The position numbers were made by a program, and so were the translations under genes. The notes under the pieces are model-generated. The model had not been told where the DNA came from. It searched no databases and was given only the letters and a program-made list of their open reading frames with translations. From Ephemerocybe angulata (Eukaryota > Basidiomycota > Agaricomycetes > Agaricales > Psathyrellaceae): a stretch of 64,000 bases of DNA. This document shows, in pieces, positions 23,214 through 34,687 of this stretch; positions within the stretch are counted from its first letter, which is position 1, and every line of letters starts with the position of its first letter. The stretch is from the NCBI GenBank assembly GCA_013368325.1, contig JAACJK010000163.1, positions 1,550,001 to 1,614,000 of the forward strand. The letters are read 5' to 3'.

Positions 23214-23275
23214 ATTTGGTGTCGCGAACTGTGGACCGCGAACCGCGAACGGACCGCGGACGAACGCCCCCACGG
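23214..23275 (-). repeat. Right arm of the 62-bp inverted repeat
   Basis: This is the reverse-complement partner of 22538-22599. Both arms face inward with the CCAAAT end, so the pair could bound one element spanning 22538-23275. Two independent insertions of a dispersed repeat would look the same. Confidence 0.7.
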
Positions 23276-25131
23276 GCCCGGTAATCTGCAGAATACACCT
23301 CGGAGGCAACAGGGCACCACCTTCGATCGCGCCTATCAAAAGTGGAAGCGGTACTAAGCGCCGGGTCTGGAGCCGCTGCCGCATGAAGCGCCTCGCCAGT
23401 GCGTGAGAACTGGCCTGGGAACGAATCAAGCGCGCGTCTGCATGGCCCATAGGGAGCAAAATGTGCGCGACTCTATGATTGAGGAGGAGGACCAGGGTAA
23501 ATGGGCGAGGGTGATCATCAGGGGAGGGTATGTAAGTACCGGTACAGCGGCTTCTTGCTATGGAGGAAATAGCAGGAAATAGCCTACGGCTCATGCCCCC
23601 TTTGTCCGGCCGGAGTAACTCTTCGTCACTGCTGATGATCGTAGCTGAGCGCTCCGCGTGTATCACTGAGATGTGATGGTGCAAGATCTCAACAAATACA
23701 CTGCGAAGAATTGGCTGCCATCCTCGACGGATCTCGAAGAATCCAGAAGGATCCTCTCTTCAAGCTCTTCGTAAAGCAGCTGCTCACTACTTCTCCGAAT
23801 CTAGGGCTTACAGGCAAGCGGGAGATGTAGTAACAATGATTGGCCGTGTCATGGGGGAAGCGTTCTTATCTTTTGAATTCTGACATCCGTTATGCAGATT
23901 GACGTTTGATACATCTTGGATCAAATCCGAGAAATAGGCGCCCGGCGGGCAAACTTTGCTTTTGGGTGCCTTGGGAAGGACGGTTTAGCGCTTTCACATG
24001 AATTTCCCAAAGCGAGACGCTGATCTACATCCTATCATTGTCGGCCTTCCTGGCCCTGAACTTGAAGCTTTCCTCTGAAGCGCTTTACGGCTCGATTAGC
24101 CGCCCGCAGCCCGCAGTTTCGCCCGGCACGGATGCTATCCTGACGTCTTCGATGTACTAGTACGTATGTCCCGAGAAGGGAGGAGAAGCGCCTCCGAGTC
24201 ATGTCATCATTCACCTATGGCTGTGTCAACGTCTACTATTCTGGACCGTTCTGTTCACGGGCAGGCTCGTCTTTACACATATACATAGTACACTTTCCTT
24301 TTTTCGTGTACATAGCACACTGCCTCGCTCACCTGAGACCGCTTAATGTCCAACCATCCACCTTCAAGTTGACCAACCATCAGGAGCATGTCAGTGGAAG
24401 AGAAGGACAATTTAGTTCCGCCGACTCATTGCATTCCCGGTGGAGAAACCAGCGATTCGAGCGGGTCCGAAGGAAGGGAGGCTCGCCTTTCCGGGATGGG
24501 GACTGCGATCTTGTCCGACTGATAACCTCTGGCTCGCACAGTAGGGCGAGAATAGGCCTGAAATATGACTGGCAGTTAGATACTGCCATTCCTTCTTGAA
24601 CTTATCTTGAGTTTCCAGATGCTTTTCCATAGCTGTTAAGCGATCAATTGCAGTTGGCGCTGGATTGGGGAACTTAGCGCCCACAAAATGGCCATCATTC
24701 TGGCATCTGCAGACACTCGAGGACATCCGACTTACTGATCACACTCTCGGCGGTTTCATCGTCAAGGGTGAGATGAAACTTCAAACGCTTCATTTAAGAT
24801 CATCACAGTCTATTTCTTATTCGCCGTCGAATACTGTCTACGGAAATGCGGACCTCGGCCAGCGGATCAGCGCGATTGACTAGCATCGGGGAGGAGCATG
24901 GTCATGCTCACCATTACCAGTTAGTATATAGACTTGATAGATGGACGATAGAAATTGAATTCAATGCTGCTTCCATCTCGAGAAGATGATACCCATGTAG
25001 GACCTGCCTCGATTTAACGATGAATCAGGTCAGTGGAACCCGAGAACGACTAGCGATGGCATTGTAATAACAGGAATGAATTTTGCGTGATTGACAAGGA
25101 GCGAGGGATCGGGTAAAGATTCTAATACCAC

Positions 25132-26606
25132 CTACCACTGGTACGCGTACCTACGAATGATACTATCATCGCTCGACAACCAAATGCCTCCCTGTTCTAC
25201 CTCTCCCAAGACCCTAACATGGCGTACAGGATCGCAATCCACGCCAATGAGCTCATCAACTTGGATCGTCCCATCCGCCCCAATCCTCGCAACGAACGGC
25301 AGTCCATCACTGGTAGCCACCGCCAGGCCGAGCGAATCCGACGCACCCGCCGTGAACGCCGCCAGGTCGAGAATTTCCCCACCTTGACGCACGAAGGAGG
25401 TGAGCGGCGTCTCCAAATTGCGAACGTCGTAGATGGTGATGAGGCCCGTGTTCGAGCCCGTGGCCAGGGTGTGACGTTGGCTGGAGTAGGCGATGGCTGT
25501 GAGCTGCTGGGCTCGGGCAGGAGGGTGTGAGCGGAAGGTCGACTTCTTCGTGGCCAGATCGAACACCTCAAACGTCCCATCTCGCAGCCCGGCGAAGACG
25601 GCGTTCGACTGGACCTCAGGAACCTCGCGCTCGTCGCTCGGGAGAACATCGCCTCCGCTCGACGCTTTCAGACCCGTGGATGTGGCGAGGATGCCAGACG
25701 AGGCCCCCAGGGATGTGATCTCCGTGCCGGAAGGAACGTCCCATAACTTGATCGTGGAATCAAGGGAGGAAGAGAGGACGTTGCGGCCCACGCCGATGAT
25801 GGCGGTCGACGTTATGGCGCGTTTGTGGCCGCGCAGGGTACGCACAGCTTCCACCGTCTTTTCTGTGGTGACGTTGGGTGTGTCCGGGAGATCGGCAGGG
25901 AGGATAGAGAGAGAGAAGTCTAGCCCGCCCGTCAGAAGGACCTTGGAGGAGGGGAAAAATTGCAGGGTGGTGACGCTGCTAGCGTGGGGGCGCGAGAAGA
26001 GCTTCGAACCCGTAGATGTTACTCTCCTCGGCGAAAAACTATCCGACTCTCGGACGGGCGATGTGGGGTATACGAGCACTGATCCGTCTAGGAAACCGGT
26101 GGCGAACCGCGATCCATCCGGGGAGACATCGAACGCCTCCACTCTTTTAGGCTAAGCATGGTCACTTCCACTCTCTTTAAAGGCTAGGATACAACTCACA
26201 TTCGGTGGATTTAAGGTCTTTGAGTCTTCATATTCTTGGATTGGCTGGAACACTCTCGCGTCCGAAATATGGAAGCTTGGAACGTAGACCCTGTAAATCT
26301 ACAGAATGAACATATAAGTATAGCTCGAGGTATAACAATGTTACACACCCTGCTAGCACCAGGTTCCTTTCTAGCCTGGAAATCCACTCCCTCCGTATCT
26401 GATTTCAACCTAACAAGATTACGATCCCGCTCGTCGAGCTCGACATTTATTCTGGCATGCACTGAGGGTTCACCAGTCTTGTAACACGAGGTCCAGAATG
26501 TATCTGAAGGGATGATGCCACTATTCACTTCCTCGATGACTTCTCCGACAGTTGGTTGAACTGTGATAACAGGGAGGATAACTGGATTTGAAGATTGGGC
26601 AGTCAT
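25132..26606 (-). CDS. WD40 protein, Rpn14/PAAF1-like proteasome assembly factor
   Basis: The family (yeast Rpn14, human PAAF1) binds Rpt ATPases and assists assembly of the 19S base. The start MTAQSSNPVILPV at 26606 is preferred over an upstream in-frame ATG (26681) whose 25 residues look like leader. Exon 1 ends ...KEPGASR. Exon 2 (acceptor TTTACAG before GGTCTACG) encodes VYVPSFHISDARVFQPIQEYE. Exon 3 starts at the GTGAGT...TTAG intron near 26150 with PKRVEAFDVSPDGSRFATG. WD repeats follow: SVTTLQFFPSSKVLLTGGLD, then TLRGHKRAITSTAIIG, NVLSSSLDSTIKLWDV, and TLATGSNTGLITIYDVRN. The TLRGHKRA / VLSSS-D-TIKLWD block is the most family-like part. The stop TAG is at 25132. Rpn14/PAAF1 is the best fit, but other WD40 families cannot be excluded without a search. 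Confidence 0.75.
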
Positions 26607-27070
26607 GACGGGAAAGGTCAAGATTGAAATGTTTTCGGAGGAAATGATGACGCAAAATATTTTGTCTTTGTTTCGTGTCAAAGGCGATGCCTTCGCCCTT
26701 GCTGAATGACATGCTCCGAAACCACCACCACCAAACCACCACCACCATTGGGCCCAAGGCCCGTGTGGGTCAGTCGAGTGATAAATGAAGAAGTATCAAA
26801 CCCTGGCACTTATCTCATCGCACTCGCGATTCCTATCGTCTTGTCCTCGCCGATTAAGATGGATATATCACCAACGTGGGAATGGTAACCCTCACCGCTT
26901 CAAGTGCTTGCGTTTCTGGATCCCCTTTTGTACCGTTTGATACCTTGAACCCTAGCGTCTTTCACTGCCTATTTACCGTCACGACCTTCAGCCCTGCTGT
27001 CCAGTATAAGAAGCATAAGAAGGACCTTCCGCCTAATCCTCTTTCTGTAGGCTTCCCACCCTCGTCGGTC

Positions 27071-28622
27071 ATGTCGGTGCCGCTGTACCAGCAGTCCTCA
27101 ACGCCGTTACGGACGAAGCGCAATTTCAAGGGCCTTCAGCTCGGGAGTGAAGAACCACCACCCTCACCTCCCCCACCGGCTGCAGCACCAATAGCAAAGC
27201 CAGCGCCCCGGCCTCTGCCTATACCAGGTGCTCAGGGGAAGAAGCGGCCACCACCATTGGGGGAGAGCGCGAACCCTGCCCCTTTCATGCCTCCTCTCGA
27301 CCTTCCGGAGGAAAGCCCGGCCACGGGACGCCATAGCGCCATGCAGGCCACGTTGTCGGAGAAGCTGGCCCAGCTGAAGCTGCAGATCAAGCTCGATCTC
27401 AAGAATTCCGATCTCAAGAAACTGGGCGATCTGGGGCAGGGGAATGGGGGAAGTGTTGAGAAGGTGGAGCACGTACCGACAGGTACGATAATGGCAAAGA
27501 AGGTGCGCTTTGAGGGCATACTTCCTTTTTATTTCATGGGCTGTCTGACTGACGTCTGAGCTGTTTACAGATTGTGCTGATCGACGCGAAGCCATCTGTG
27601 CGAAAGCAAATTCTGCGCGAACTCGACATCATGCACGAGTGTAACTCGGAGTACATCATATCGTGCTATGGCTCGTTCCTTGCGGACCCCAATATCTGCA
27701 TGTGTATCGAGTTCATGGATAAGGGGTCGTTTGACGGGATTTACAAGAACGTCGGACCTCTACCAGCCGAGGTTGTTGGCACTGTTGCGCTGTCGGTGCT
27801 AGAAGGGCTGACCTATCTATACGACGTCCATCGGATCATTCATCGAGGTGCGTGTATCCATGTTCCTCACGGTCTATCTGTGCTAATATTATGTCGCTGC
27901 ACAAGATATCAAGCCCTCAAACATCCTGTTCAACTCTGCGGGACAGATTAAGCTGTGCGATTTCGGTGTTTCTGGGGAACTCATCAACTCTGTCGCCAAT
28001 ACTTTCGTTGGAACCTCAGTCTACATGAGCGTGCGTCCCTCTTATTCATCTCAGTTCGCGCTCTGTGCGCTGATGTATATCATCACCAGCCCGAACGTAT
28101 CCAAGGAGCCGATTATTCTGTGAAGTCTGACGTGTGGTCGTTGGGCATCTCTTTGATCGAACTTGCCTTGGGCGCCTTCCCTTTCTCTGACCCCCCGGAC
28201 GACGATGACTGCTCTGACTTGGAGGACTACCCTGGTCACCTCCAAAAGACACCGACACATCGCGACTCCTTCATCCTGTCCACGAAAGCTGCGAAACGTG
28301 CGAGCAAACGGAAGAGCAAGATCACTCTCGGACCAGATGGAGGTCTGACAACGATGAGTATCATCGAGCTCATGCATCAGATCGTGCAGGAGCCTTCCCC
28401 TTGCCTTCCAGAAGGCAAATTCTCCAAGTCCGCTGAGGACTTGGTTAATGCGTGTCTCCTGAAGAACCCAGAAGAAAGGCAGACGCCGAAGGACCTGCTG
28501 GTAAGTATATGTCAGTCTTAGACGCCGTTTCAACTAATGCTGATAATCTGTAGACTTCACCATGGATTAAAGAAATCAGGGAGTCTGAATTTGACATCCG
28601 GGCGTTTGCGAGTATGGTTTGA
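27071..28622 (+). CDS. STE7: MAP kinase kinase of the pheromone/filamentation pathway (Ste7/Fuz7-like)
   Basis: This is a dual-specificity kinase that activates the Fus3/Kss1-type MAP kinase. The ATG at 27071 starts [10 protein letters not shown]; the frame is open further upstream but that part looks like leader. A Pro-rich N-terminus ([18 protein letters not shown]) precedes the kinase domain. Its elements in order are a glycine loop [12 protein letters not shown], the catalytic Lys in IMAKK (exon ends 27502, next starts 27571), and HRDIKPSN (split by an intron ending ACAAG near 27904). [20 protein letters not shown] follows, with the Ser and Thr of the activation loop, then MSPERIQG across an intron, and [20 protein letters not shown]. 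An acidic insert [14 protein letters not shown] lies between subdomains IX and X. The C-terminus is [11 protein letters not shown], with stop TGA at 28620. All catalytic residues are present. Confidence 0.93.
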
Positions 28623-29463
28623 GCGGGGCGTCATCTGTATCGACTTCTGAATTGCTATCTCTGTAATACACCGCGTATGATGCTTAAACCCATGCTGTAA
28701 CAGCACTGTAAGACCTTTCCTCCCTCTGTGCATCGGCAGTGAGCGCTGAACCTTCCTCAGATGTTTAATTTTACCATTGCTAGCATAGCGGCTTGTATCG
28801 CGGCTCCCTCTGGTTGAGATTTGGGCCAAATTGCGCAGTCTCATCTCCGTTACGCCGTGAGGCCTTCCTCCTATGGGCTTTGATATCGGGCACCCTCTTG
28901 TGCATAGCCGGGTCTTCATCTGTCAGGTAACGATGAACATTGACAAGCTATCTGGACAAACTTAAATTACAACAACTGAGGTAAGATAGAAATGGGCCTC
29001 TTCCATTGTATCACCAAACCCTCCTTACCCCCGGGCTCTCCTTGCGGCGGGGCCAGGGCGAAAGTGCGGACAATCCCGATGTGTTGGAACAGCGATCCTC
29101 CTCAACCGTCCTTGCTCAGCGAGCCCCGTTGCTGTACCGCGGATGTTCGACTCCAACCCCAATCATATCCGAGTCCCGCACCAGGTCCCGCCAGGCAAAT
29201 TGATCTGCTTCGACCTCCGCCCGGCGCTTCCCAAGTCCTGCGCATGCCATTGCGCCCTCCCGGTCAAGACAACTCTCGGGCTGCCTTGGTTCGAGAATAA
29301 GAAGCAAGACTTGGTGTTCCATAGATTGAGTGCAAACAATATCTGGTTACGGGTGCAAAGTAGCCGGTGCTCCTCGAGGCACAAGTCCGCCCAACGTGAT
29401 AGCTACATATAATGGACAATAGACAATAGCTATAGGAGCTTGGAGGGTAACGGAAATTGGAAG
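28623..29463. other. Intergenic, convergent 3' ends
   Basis: This stretch lies between the end of STE7 and the end of the HNH-like gene. Only short frames without motifs are present. I see nothing else to annotate. Confidence 0.55.
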
Positions 29464-30837
29464 CTACGACGACGGATCCTCAGCGTCAGAGGAACTCGCG
29501 GCAGGCGGCGGGCATTCATTTGCCCAGCTGTCGATGCTCTCCTTGGTCCAGCCACCGCCTTTCTCCTGCTTGCTGTATTCGCGGAGCTTCTGACGTGTAA
29601 GGTCAGACGGTGAGGGCGAGCGTTTCCGCTTCTTCGCATTCCGTTCCACGTCCCTTTCGATCCGAATAACAAGGCGACACGGATCCGTCACAACACTGTC
29701 TCCGTCGGACACGTCTTCTTCTGGGCAGTCCTCGTCGGCTTCGTCGACCTCATTCAATGCCTCTGGGACGAACGAGGGATCCGCAAGAGCTTGTTCGGGC
29801 AGATCGCGCACCCACCGCGAATACAGCCTCCTGACACGGCTAAGTTGTGGATACTCCTTCACCAGATCCCGCAGGTGCGGCTTTGGCACAATGTAGGCTA
29901 TGAGTCGCGCAAAAGCCATGAGCACGAACTTTGGCTGGATATGCGAGATGAGAAGAGGCAGAGTTTTGAATGGGTAGACGTGGGTCGTAAAACACTCATT
30001 GGATGTGGGAGGGCGCTCGTGCTGGTACGTTATTCCTACGTGCTCCATACCAGGTAAAGGAATAAGCCGGTATTTGAAGGGCGGGAACTAGGAGCACAAT
30101 AATGAACATTCAATCCAGTTCAATTGGCGACTGCGACGTACCATTTCGGGGAACGATTTCCTGGGATGTGGACCCCAAATTCCCCCAAAAAACTGGTCTA
30201 TAACAGCATCTTCCGGCATGAGGGCCCACTTATGCTCTTCGTGCATCTTCTTTAGCGAAGCGCCAACTTGAAGGAGGCAGCAATCAGAGACTAGCTGAAG
30301 CAGAATTCGAAAAAGATGATGCCCACCGAAGAAGACATTTTGGCTAGTAGCCAGGTTGAGGGTTCCCCGTTGCATCTTCCAGGAGTATTCTAAACTATCC
30401 ATCTGTTGAACATAGATGAGACGCGATGCGCACCGCATCAGAGCTACGAAAGCACTTACTATGTGTGCCTTCGCCGAAAGCTCCGTTGGAAGGGCGTAAG
30501 TAGACTCCACGCCTCGTTCCTTTGGACAGTTTTCTACGAGGCAGCGCCCTTCATTCGGATCCTGAGCTGCTGCCCTGGTAATGTGGCCTTTTGAAAGAGG
30601 AGCCAACATGATGGTGGTGGCAAGAGGCAAGAGCGGCTTGCTGGCGACCTCGGTTTCTTTACTGAGCAACCGCGTTTTATTGGGCGCCACCCAATGGTCA
30701 TTAAACCAGCCGATTCCACCAGGACTCGAGGACAGCCATACAGCTCTAAAAGCTGGGTATACGGACCACTTGATACTAGGGAAAAGCACACATAATTTCC
30801 GACAGCCCCAGGCCGAGTCCACTGCACGCGCTGGCAT
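29464..30837 (-). CDS. HNH-nuclease-like protein of a basidiomycete multigene family
   Basis: Four exons can be linked. The first contains GRCLVENCPKERGVESTYALP, with a donor near 30465. A short exon reads DSLEYSWKMQRGTLNLATSQN. The third reads HKWALMPEDAVIDQFFGG and ends FPEM. The last starts after CTCCTAG near 30079 with FPPFKYRLIPLPGMEHVG. It continues HVYPFKTLPLL and an acidic/basic tail (KKRKRSPSPSDLTRQKLREY) to the stop at 29464. The CLV-C...VE / LNL..N / WAL-PED layout is that of a large agaricomycete family usually labelled HNH nuclease. The position normally holding the first His (VE-x-x-H) reads Tyr here, and no clear His precedes WALMPED at the expected spot, so catalysis is doubtful. 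The N-terminus and start at 30837 are uncertain. A broken relative lies at 15047-15560. Confidence 0.55.
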
Positions 30838-31596
30838 TTGTCAGCGACGCGCTTAAATGAGCCAACGCGTCGCGTCGCGTCGCCGATCGCGCTGCACAAG
30901 GGGCTGCTCAGGGGTAAACTATATAGACCCGAGGTATAAAAGCTGGATCGTACTCACTTTGGATTCTTCAGCTGGACTCACCTCAATCTCCGTCGCGAGG
31001 ATGGCATGTCTCAGACCACCTCGCCTTCAAGGAATGCGATTTTGAGACGAAGGCCCCCCATAATTGGAATATGAAGTGTTCCAATTGATCATGTCATGGA
31101 CGAACCATACGGGCAAGTGTGCGAAACAACGAAGGCTACAGTAACTATAGTACACCAATACGGCAAAACATTGTCCGTAGTAAACAAGATAAACAATCTG
31201 TTAGACAACTGTACAATATAGGCGAGTCCAAGACGAATAGAAGACACAGTCCAATGGCTATGTATACGATAGTACGGTAAGGATGCTCGGGTACAACGGG
31301 CGGGTACAACGTGAATACGAAGGGGAAGTCAGAAAGAAGGCGATACACAACAGACATCGGTGGGGATAATTGAATACAGTAGAATGAATGACATGCGCAG
31401 GCCATCGCACAGCAGAGAGGAAATCACGAAAAGCCTGTTCATAGCGATAGAAATATAGTCGAAACTTGGTCGTGCAACAGTACGTACAATTCTATAGGAT
31501 ATCGTCCAAAGGCTGTGCCGGCGCTAACCTGTCGAGGCACGACCTCTGCTCGACCGCAGGACAAAGATAAGCCAATCACCAGAGCGGAATTCTAGA
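30838..31596. other. Intergenic, nothing supported
   Basis: This AT-moderate stretch lies between the start of the HNH-like gene and the 3' end of the next minus-strand gene. Only short frames are present. The part from 31140 to 31590 is probably 3' flank of the gene ending at 31597. Confidence 0.5.
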
Positions 31597-33275
31597 CTAC
31601 AACGTAGCCTTGTTTGGCTTTGAAGACTCGGACCCTGCAGGGCCAGGGCGCGGGCGGCGTGTCAACCAAGTCTTGGCATCCTGGCTCAGCCGGCGCGCTA
31701 ACGGGCTCGACGTCCTTGGTGTGGAACTGGAAGGCCGCGAGGGCTTGACTAGCGCTGGAGAACCTGACGGTGATGCCGGGTGAGAGGGGCTGTTGAATAG
31801 GTTGCTGGGAGACGATGGGCGGTGAATCGAGACAGGCGAGGACGTGATGGTAGTCATCATCGCCGGCGGAGGTGCGATGAGGGGTGGGAGGGAGCTCGAG
31901 GACGCGAACCCAGCTGCTCTTGTGAAAGAGGGGTACGAGTCTGGCCGTACAAGGGTCGGTGTGGAATACGACGCCTGATCCATGTACTGCGAGCTGAGGG
32001 AGGGTCCCCGAGAATGTGAACCCGAGGCCATGAGTGGAATTGTGCTGTCAACGCTATTGTCCGTGCCCTGTCGGGAATGGTCGTGCGGGCCCATCACGTC
32101 GTCGACGACACGTCCCAGGTCGACCCGGCTGCTCCCCCTCGTGATAGGATCCACCAGCTCGTCCGTCGGCGGCGGCCACACATCTTCGCGGAAGATCGAG
32201 CCCGTCTCCGACGCGCGCGTTTTGAGGATAGACATGGTAGGTGACTGCGACCGCGGCGGGTTGTTGTCCGCATGTGGACGCATAATGACCCCACCATCGG
32301 CGTCGTCAAAGTCGTCGTCGAACCCCTCCCCGGCGAGAAGCCCGCTCTGTTCTTTTGGCACCTTCGTTTCTTCCGCGGCGGCGGGTGTCTCCAGATGCCG
32401 GCGGCGGCGGTGCCGACGGTATGCGAAGGCCGCACCGAGGAGAAGCATGAGAAGCACGACGAGCCCCGATGTCAGCCCCGCGATCAGCGCGGTGCGCGAG
32501 TGCCTGTCTCGCGCGAGGTTGCTGCTCGTCCCCGCGAGGGTGGTGGGCACCGCGAGCGTCGTGAGTGTGCCATTTACAGTCGTGGTTACTATCGTATACG
32601 AGACGGTGGAGCCGGAGGTCTCGGACGGAGCGGGCGTTGCTGTAGACTTCTCTACTTCAGAAGTTGGCGTACTCGTTGTCGTCGTTGTCGTTCCTGTCGT
32701 CACTGGCACTGTGGCTGCTGTGAGCTCGCTCGTGGGTGTGCTCGAGGATTCTGTCGGGGGTGTCGTTTCTTGGGTCGTCAAAAGGGTGAAGGGTGTCGTG
32801 CTCGAGGTCTGTGGTACTTGCTCCGTCGTCTCAGGTGGTGAGAAGCTCGTTTCTACCCCAGGAGGAGGTCTGCAGGCAGAATAAACGGCCGTTTGGGCGA
32901 CAGCAAAGCTAACTCTTACGTTTCTGCAGAGGTAGGCGGGGGTTCCGACGCGGCGGCATCAGACGCTGAGCTAGGCGCTCCCTCGCCCTCCGTTGTACCT
33001 GCTCCACCTGGCTGTGAACGATAAACATCAATCAACCTCTTATCTCACCACAAACTTATGCCACATACCGGAGGCTCAGTAAAGGTGGGCTCAACTCGAC
33101 GATACCAGGTATACATGGCACATTTGCGGTCCTGCCTGCGCGCAAAAAGGAGAAGTCCGAACGAAGAAATAGGAAGGAAAGAGAGTGCAGCCCTGGCTGA
33201 TCGCACCCTGAGCCTCGTGGGAGGAAACACTGCCACTGACGACAGAAGGGCAAAAGTATATCCCGCTGCCCGCAA
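31597..33275 (-). CDS. Ser/Thr-rich single-pass membrane protein (paralogue 1)
   Basis: The start MRAAGYTFALLSSVAVF at 33275 looks like a signal peptide. A likely intron (donor AGG|GTGCGATC, acceptor GCAGGCAG) leads to DRKCAMYTWYRRVEPTFTEPP. Two further introns (near 33055-33010 and 32928-32880) join Pro/Ser/Thr-rich exons. The long last exon continues a mucin-like stretch (TTTTTTSTPTSE), then IVTTTVNGTLTTLAVP. The single membrane helix is TALIAGLTSGLVVLLMLLLG. A basic stop-transfer RRHRRRRH follows, and then a cytoplasmic tail of about 240 residues rich in Ser/Pro with FREDVWPPPTDELVDP. This is the layout of fungal cell-wall sensor or Skg6/Axl2-type membrane proteins, by architecture only. 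The next gene upstream is a paralogue. Confidence 0.7.
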
Positions 33276-33714
33276 TATGCCTGTTCTAATCCTCAGCGGC
33301 GAATCCAGGAGCGGAATGGCCCCATGACACGGTGCACGAGGCAGGCCAACTATAAGCGGGGTTGGGGGTAGATCGGTTAGGTGCCGTCAGCCGGATCACC
33401 GTTATTGATCTCCTTTGGCGCCCAATTCTGGAGGAACATCAACCAAAAACGACTAGAATGCTGATGATCCCACTACTTTGAGCTACGACCCTGCTCTTCA
33501 TTACTCGAAAGCTTACATGGGCAAGCGTAAATGTACGTCCGTGTGCTACACAGCATGCTGGAGCGGTTGCCTCGGACTCAGGGGTCCTGGGCATTCGAAA
33601 CAAGCGCTCAAATGTAAAATTCGTGGACGAGCTACAGTGCATCCCAATAAACTCTCAGTGCATCCCAGAAAGAAGTTAATCCTTTATAGTCATAGCTTGA
33701 AGTTAAGGCCGACC

Positions 33715-34687
33715 TCAGCACCGAGTCGGAGTCGCCCCCGGAAGCCCTGCCCCAGGCCGAGCAACCACACTCTCCTCCAGAGCCTCACCATTCCCATAGC
33801 TCATTCCACCCACCCGTCGTCTCCGGCGGTAGGCAAACGCGATCCCGAGAAGAATAAGCACGAGCACACCAAGGGCAGACGTAAAGCCCGATATCAGTCC
33901 CACTCGCGAGTTGTCTGCGGTATTCTCCCGGAAGTTATTGACGGCGTTCGTCCTGGGTATCACTAGCGTCGTCGAAAAGCCGTTTATGGTTGTGGTTATC
34001 GTTGTTAGAGAGGGGTCGGAGGTGGTTGTCTTGGAGGACGTGGCGGGCGCTGTAGTGGTCGTCGTTTCTGTCGGCTGCGTCGGTAAGGTCTGTATTGGTG
34101 GAATATCACTCGTGGTAGTGCTGCTCGTAGATGTCGTGGGCAGTGATGTTTCGGTAAACGTCGACGTTGGCGGTGGGGGAGGTGGAGGTGCTGATTGGCT
34201 CGTGGCGGGGGTGAAGGGTGGAAGTTGCACTACAGTTTCTCGGGTCGTAGTGGAGGTGGTGAAGGTTGGTGGAGGGGGAGGTGGTGGTACCGATTGCGTT
34301 GTCGTAAAGGTTGGTGGAGGGGGTGCTCCTGTTGATTGAGTTATCGTGATAGTGCCTTGTGGTGTAGGGAGACGGGGAAGTATCCGAATTGACTGGGCTA
34401 AAATGCTATTGATAGAGCGGTCTGGAGGTGTGAGATAGGATCCGGCGGGAGGCAGTCTATTAATGGGGCATTGAGCGCCATTTTGGCGGGCAAGGATGCT
34501 TCGGGGTCTTACGAATCAACGGGTGTTGAGCTCGACTTTCTCTCGTCCGGCATCGTATTCCATGTCCCTGCTCGTTGTATCTAGAGCTAAAGATAAGCGA
34601 TTTGTTGGCGAACATCGGCGACTCTGGACTTACCGCGAGCCCTTCAGGGTGGTGCGACTCAGACCGGCGACGATTCTCGGCATCCAT
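33715..34687 (-). CDS. Ser/Thr/Pro-rich single-pass membrane protein (paralogue 2)
   Basis: The start MDAENRRRSESHH at 34687 is tentative. It splices (GTAAGTCC to GCTCTAG) to IQRAGTWNTMPDERK and then to a long Pro/Thr-rich exon with PPPPPP runs. The part before the membrane (TTITTTINGFSTTLVIP) and the helix VGLISGFTSALGVLVLILLG followed by FAYRRRRR match the gene at 31597. The cytoplasmic tail is much shorter, about 30 residues, ending PGATPTRC at 33715. An N-terminal signal peptide was not found, so the true first exon may lie elsewhere. The two genes are tandem and codirectional, about 440 bp apart. Confidence 0.6.

Larger units (their letters stand above)
20300..25131. other. 4.8-kb gene-poor stretch
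   Basis: This stretch lies between the start of STE12 and the 3' end of the Rpn14-like gene. The first few hundred bases probably hold the STE12 leader, perhaps with 5' UTR introns. The remainder has only short open frames, TTAC microsatellite patches (22125-22140 and 22392-22404) and an inverted repeat pair at 22538 and 23214. On the minus strand near 24440-24850, scraps such as KFHLTLDDETAESVI and RLTAMEKHLETQDKFKKEW occur in different frames. They may be a dead gene or transposon fragment that I cannot identify. Confidence 0.5.

Noticed and set aside
24412..24850. Minus-strand scraps KFHLTLDDETAESVI and RLTAMEKHLETQD
   Set aside because: They look protein-like, but they lie in different frames with stops between and match no family I can name, so no gene is called.
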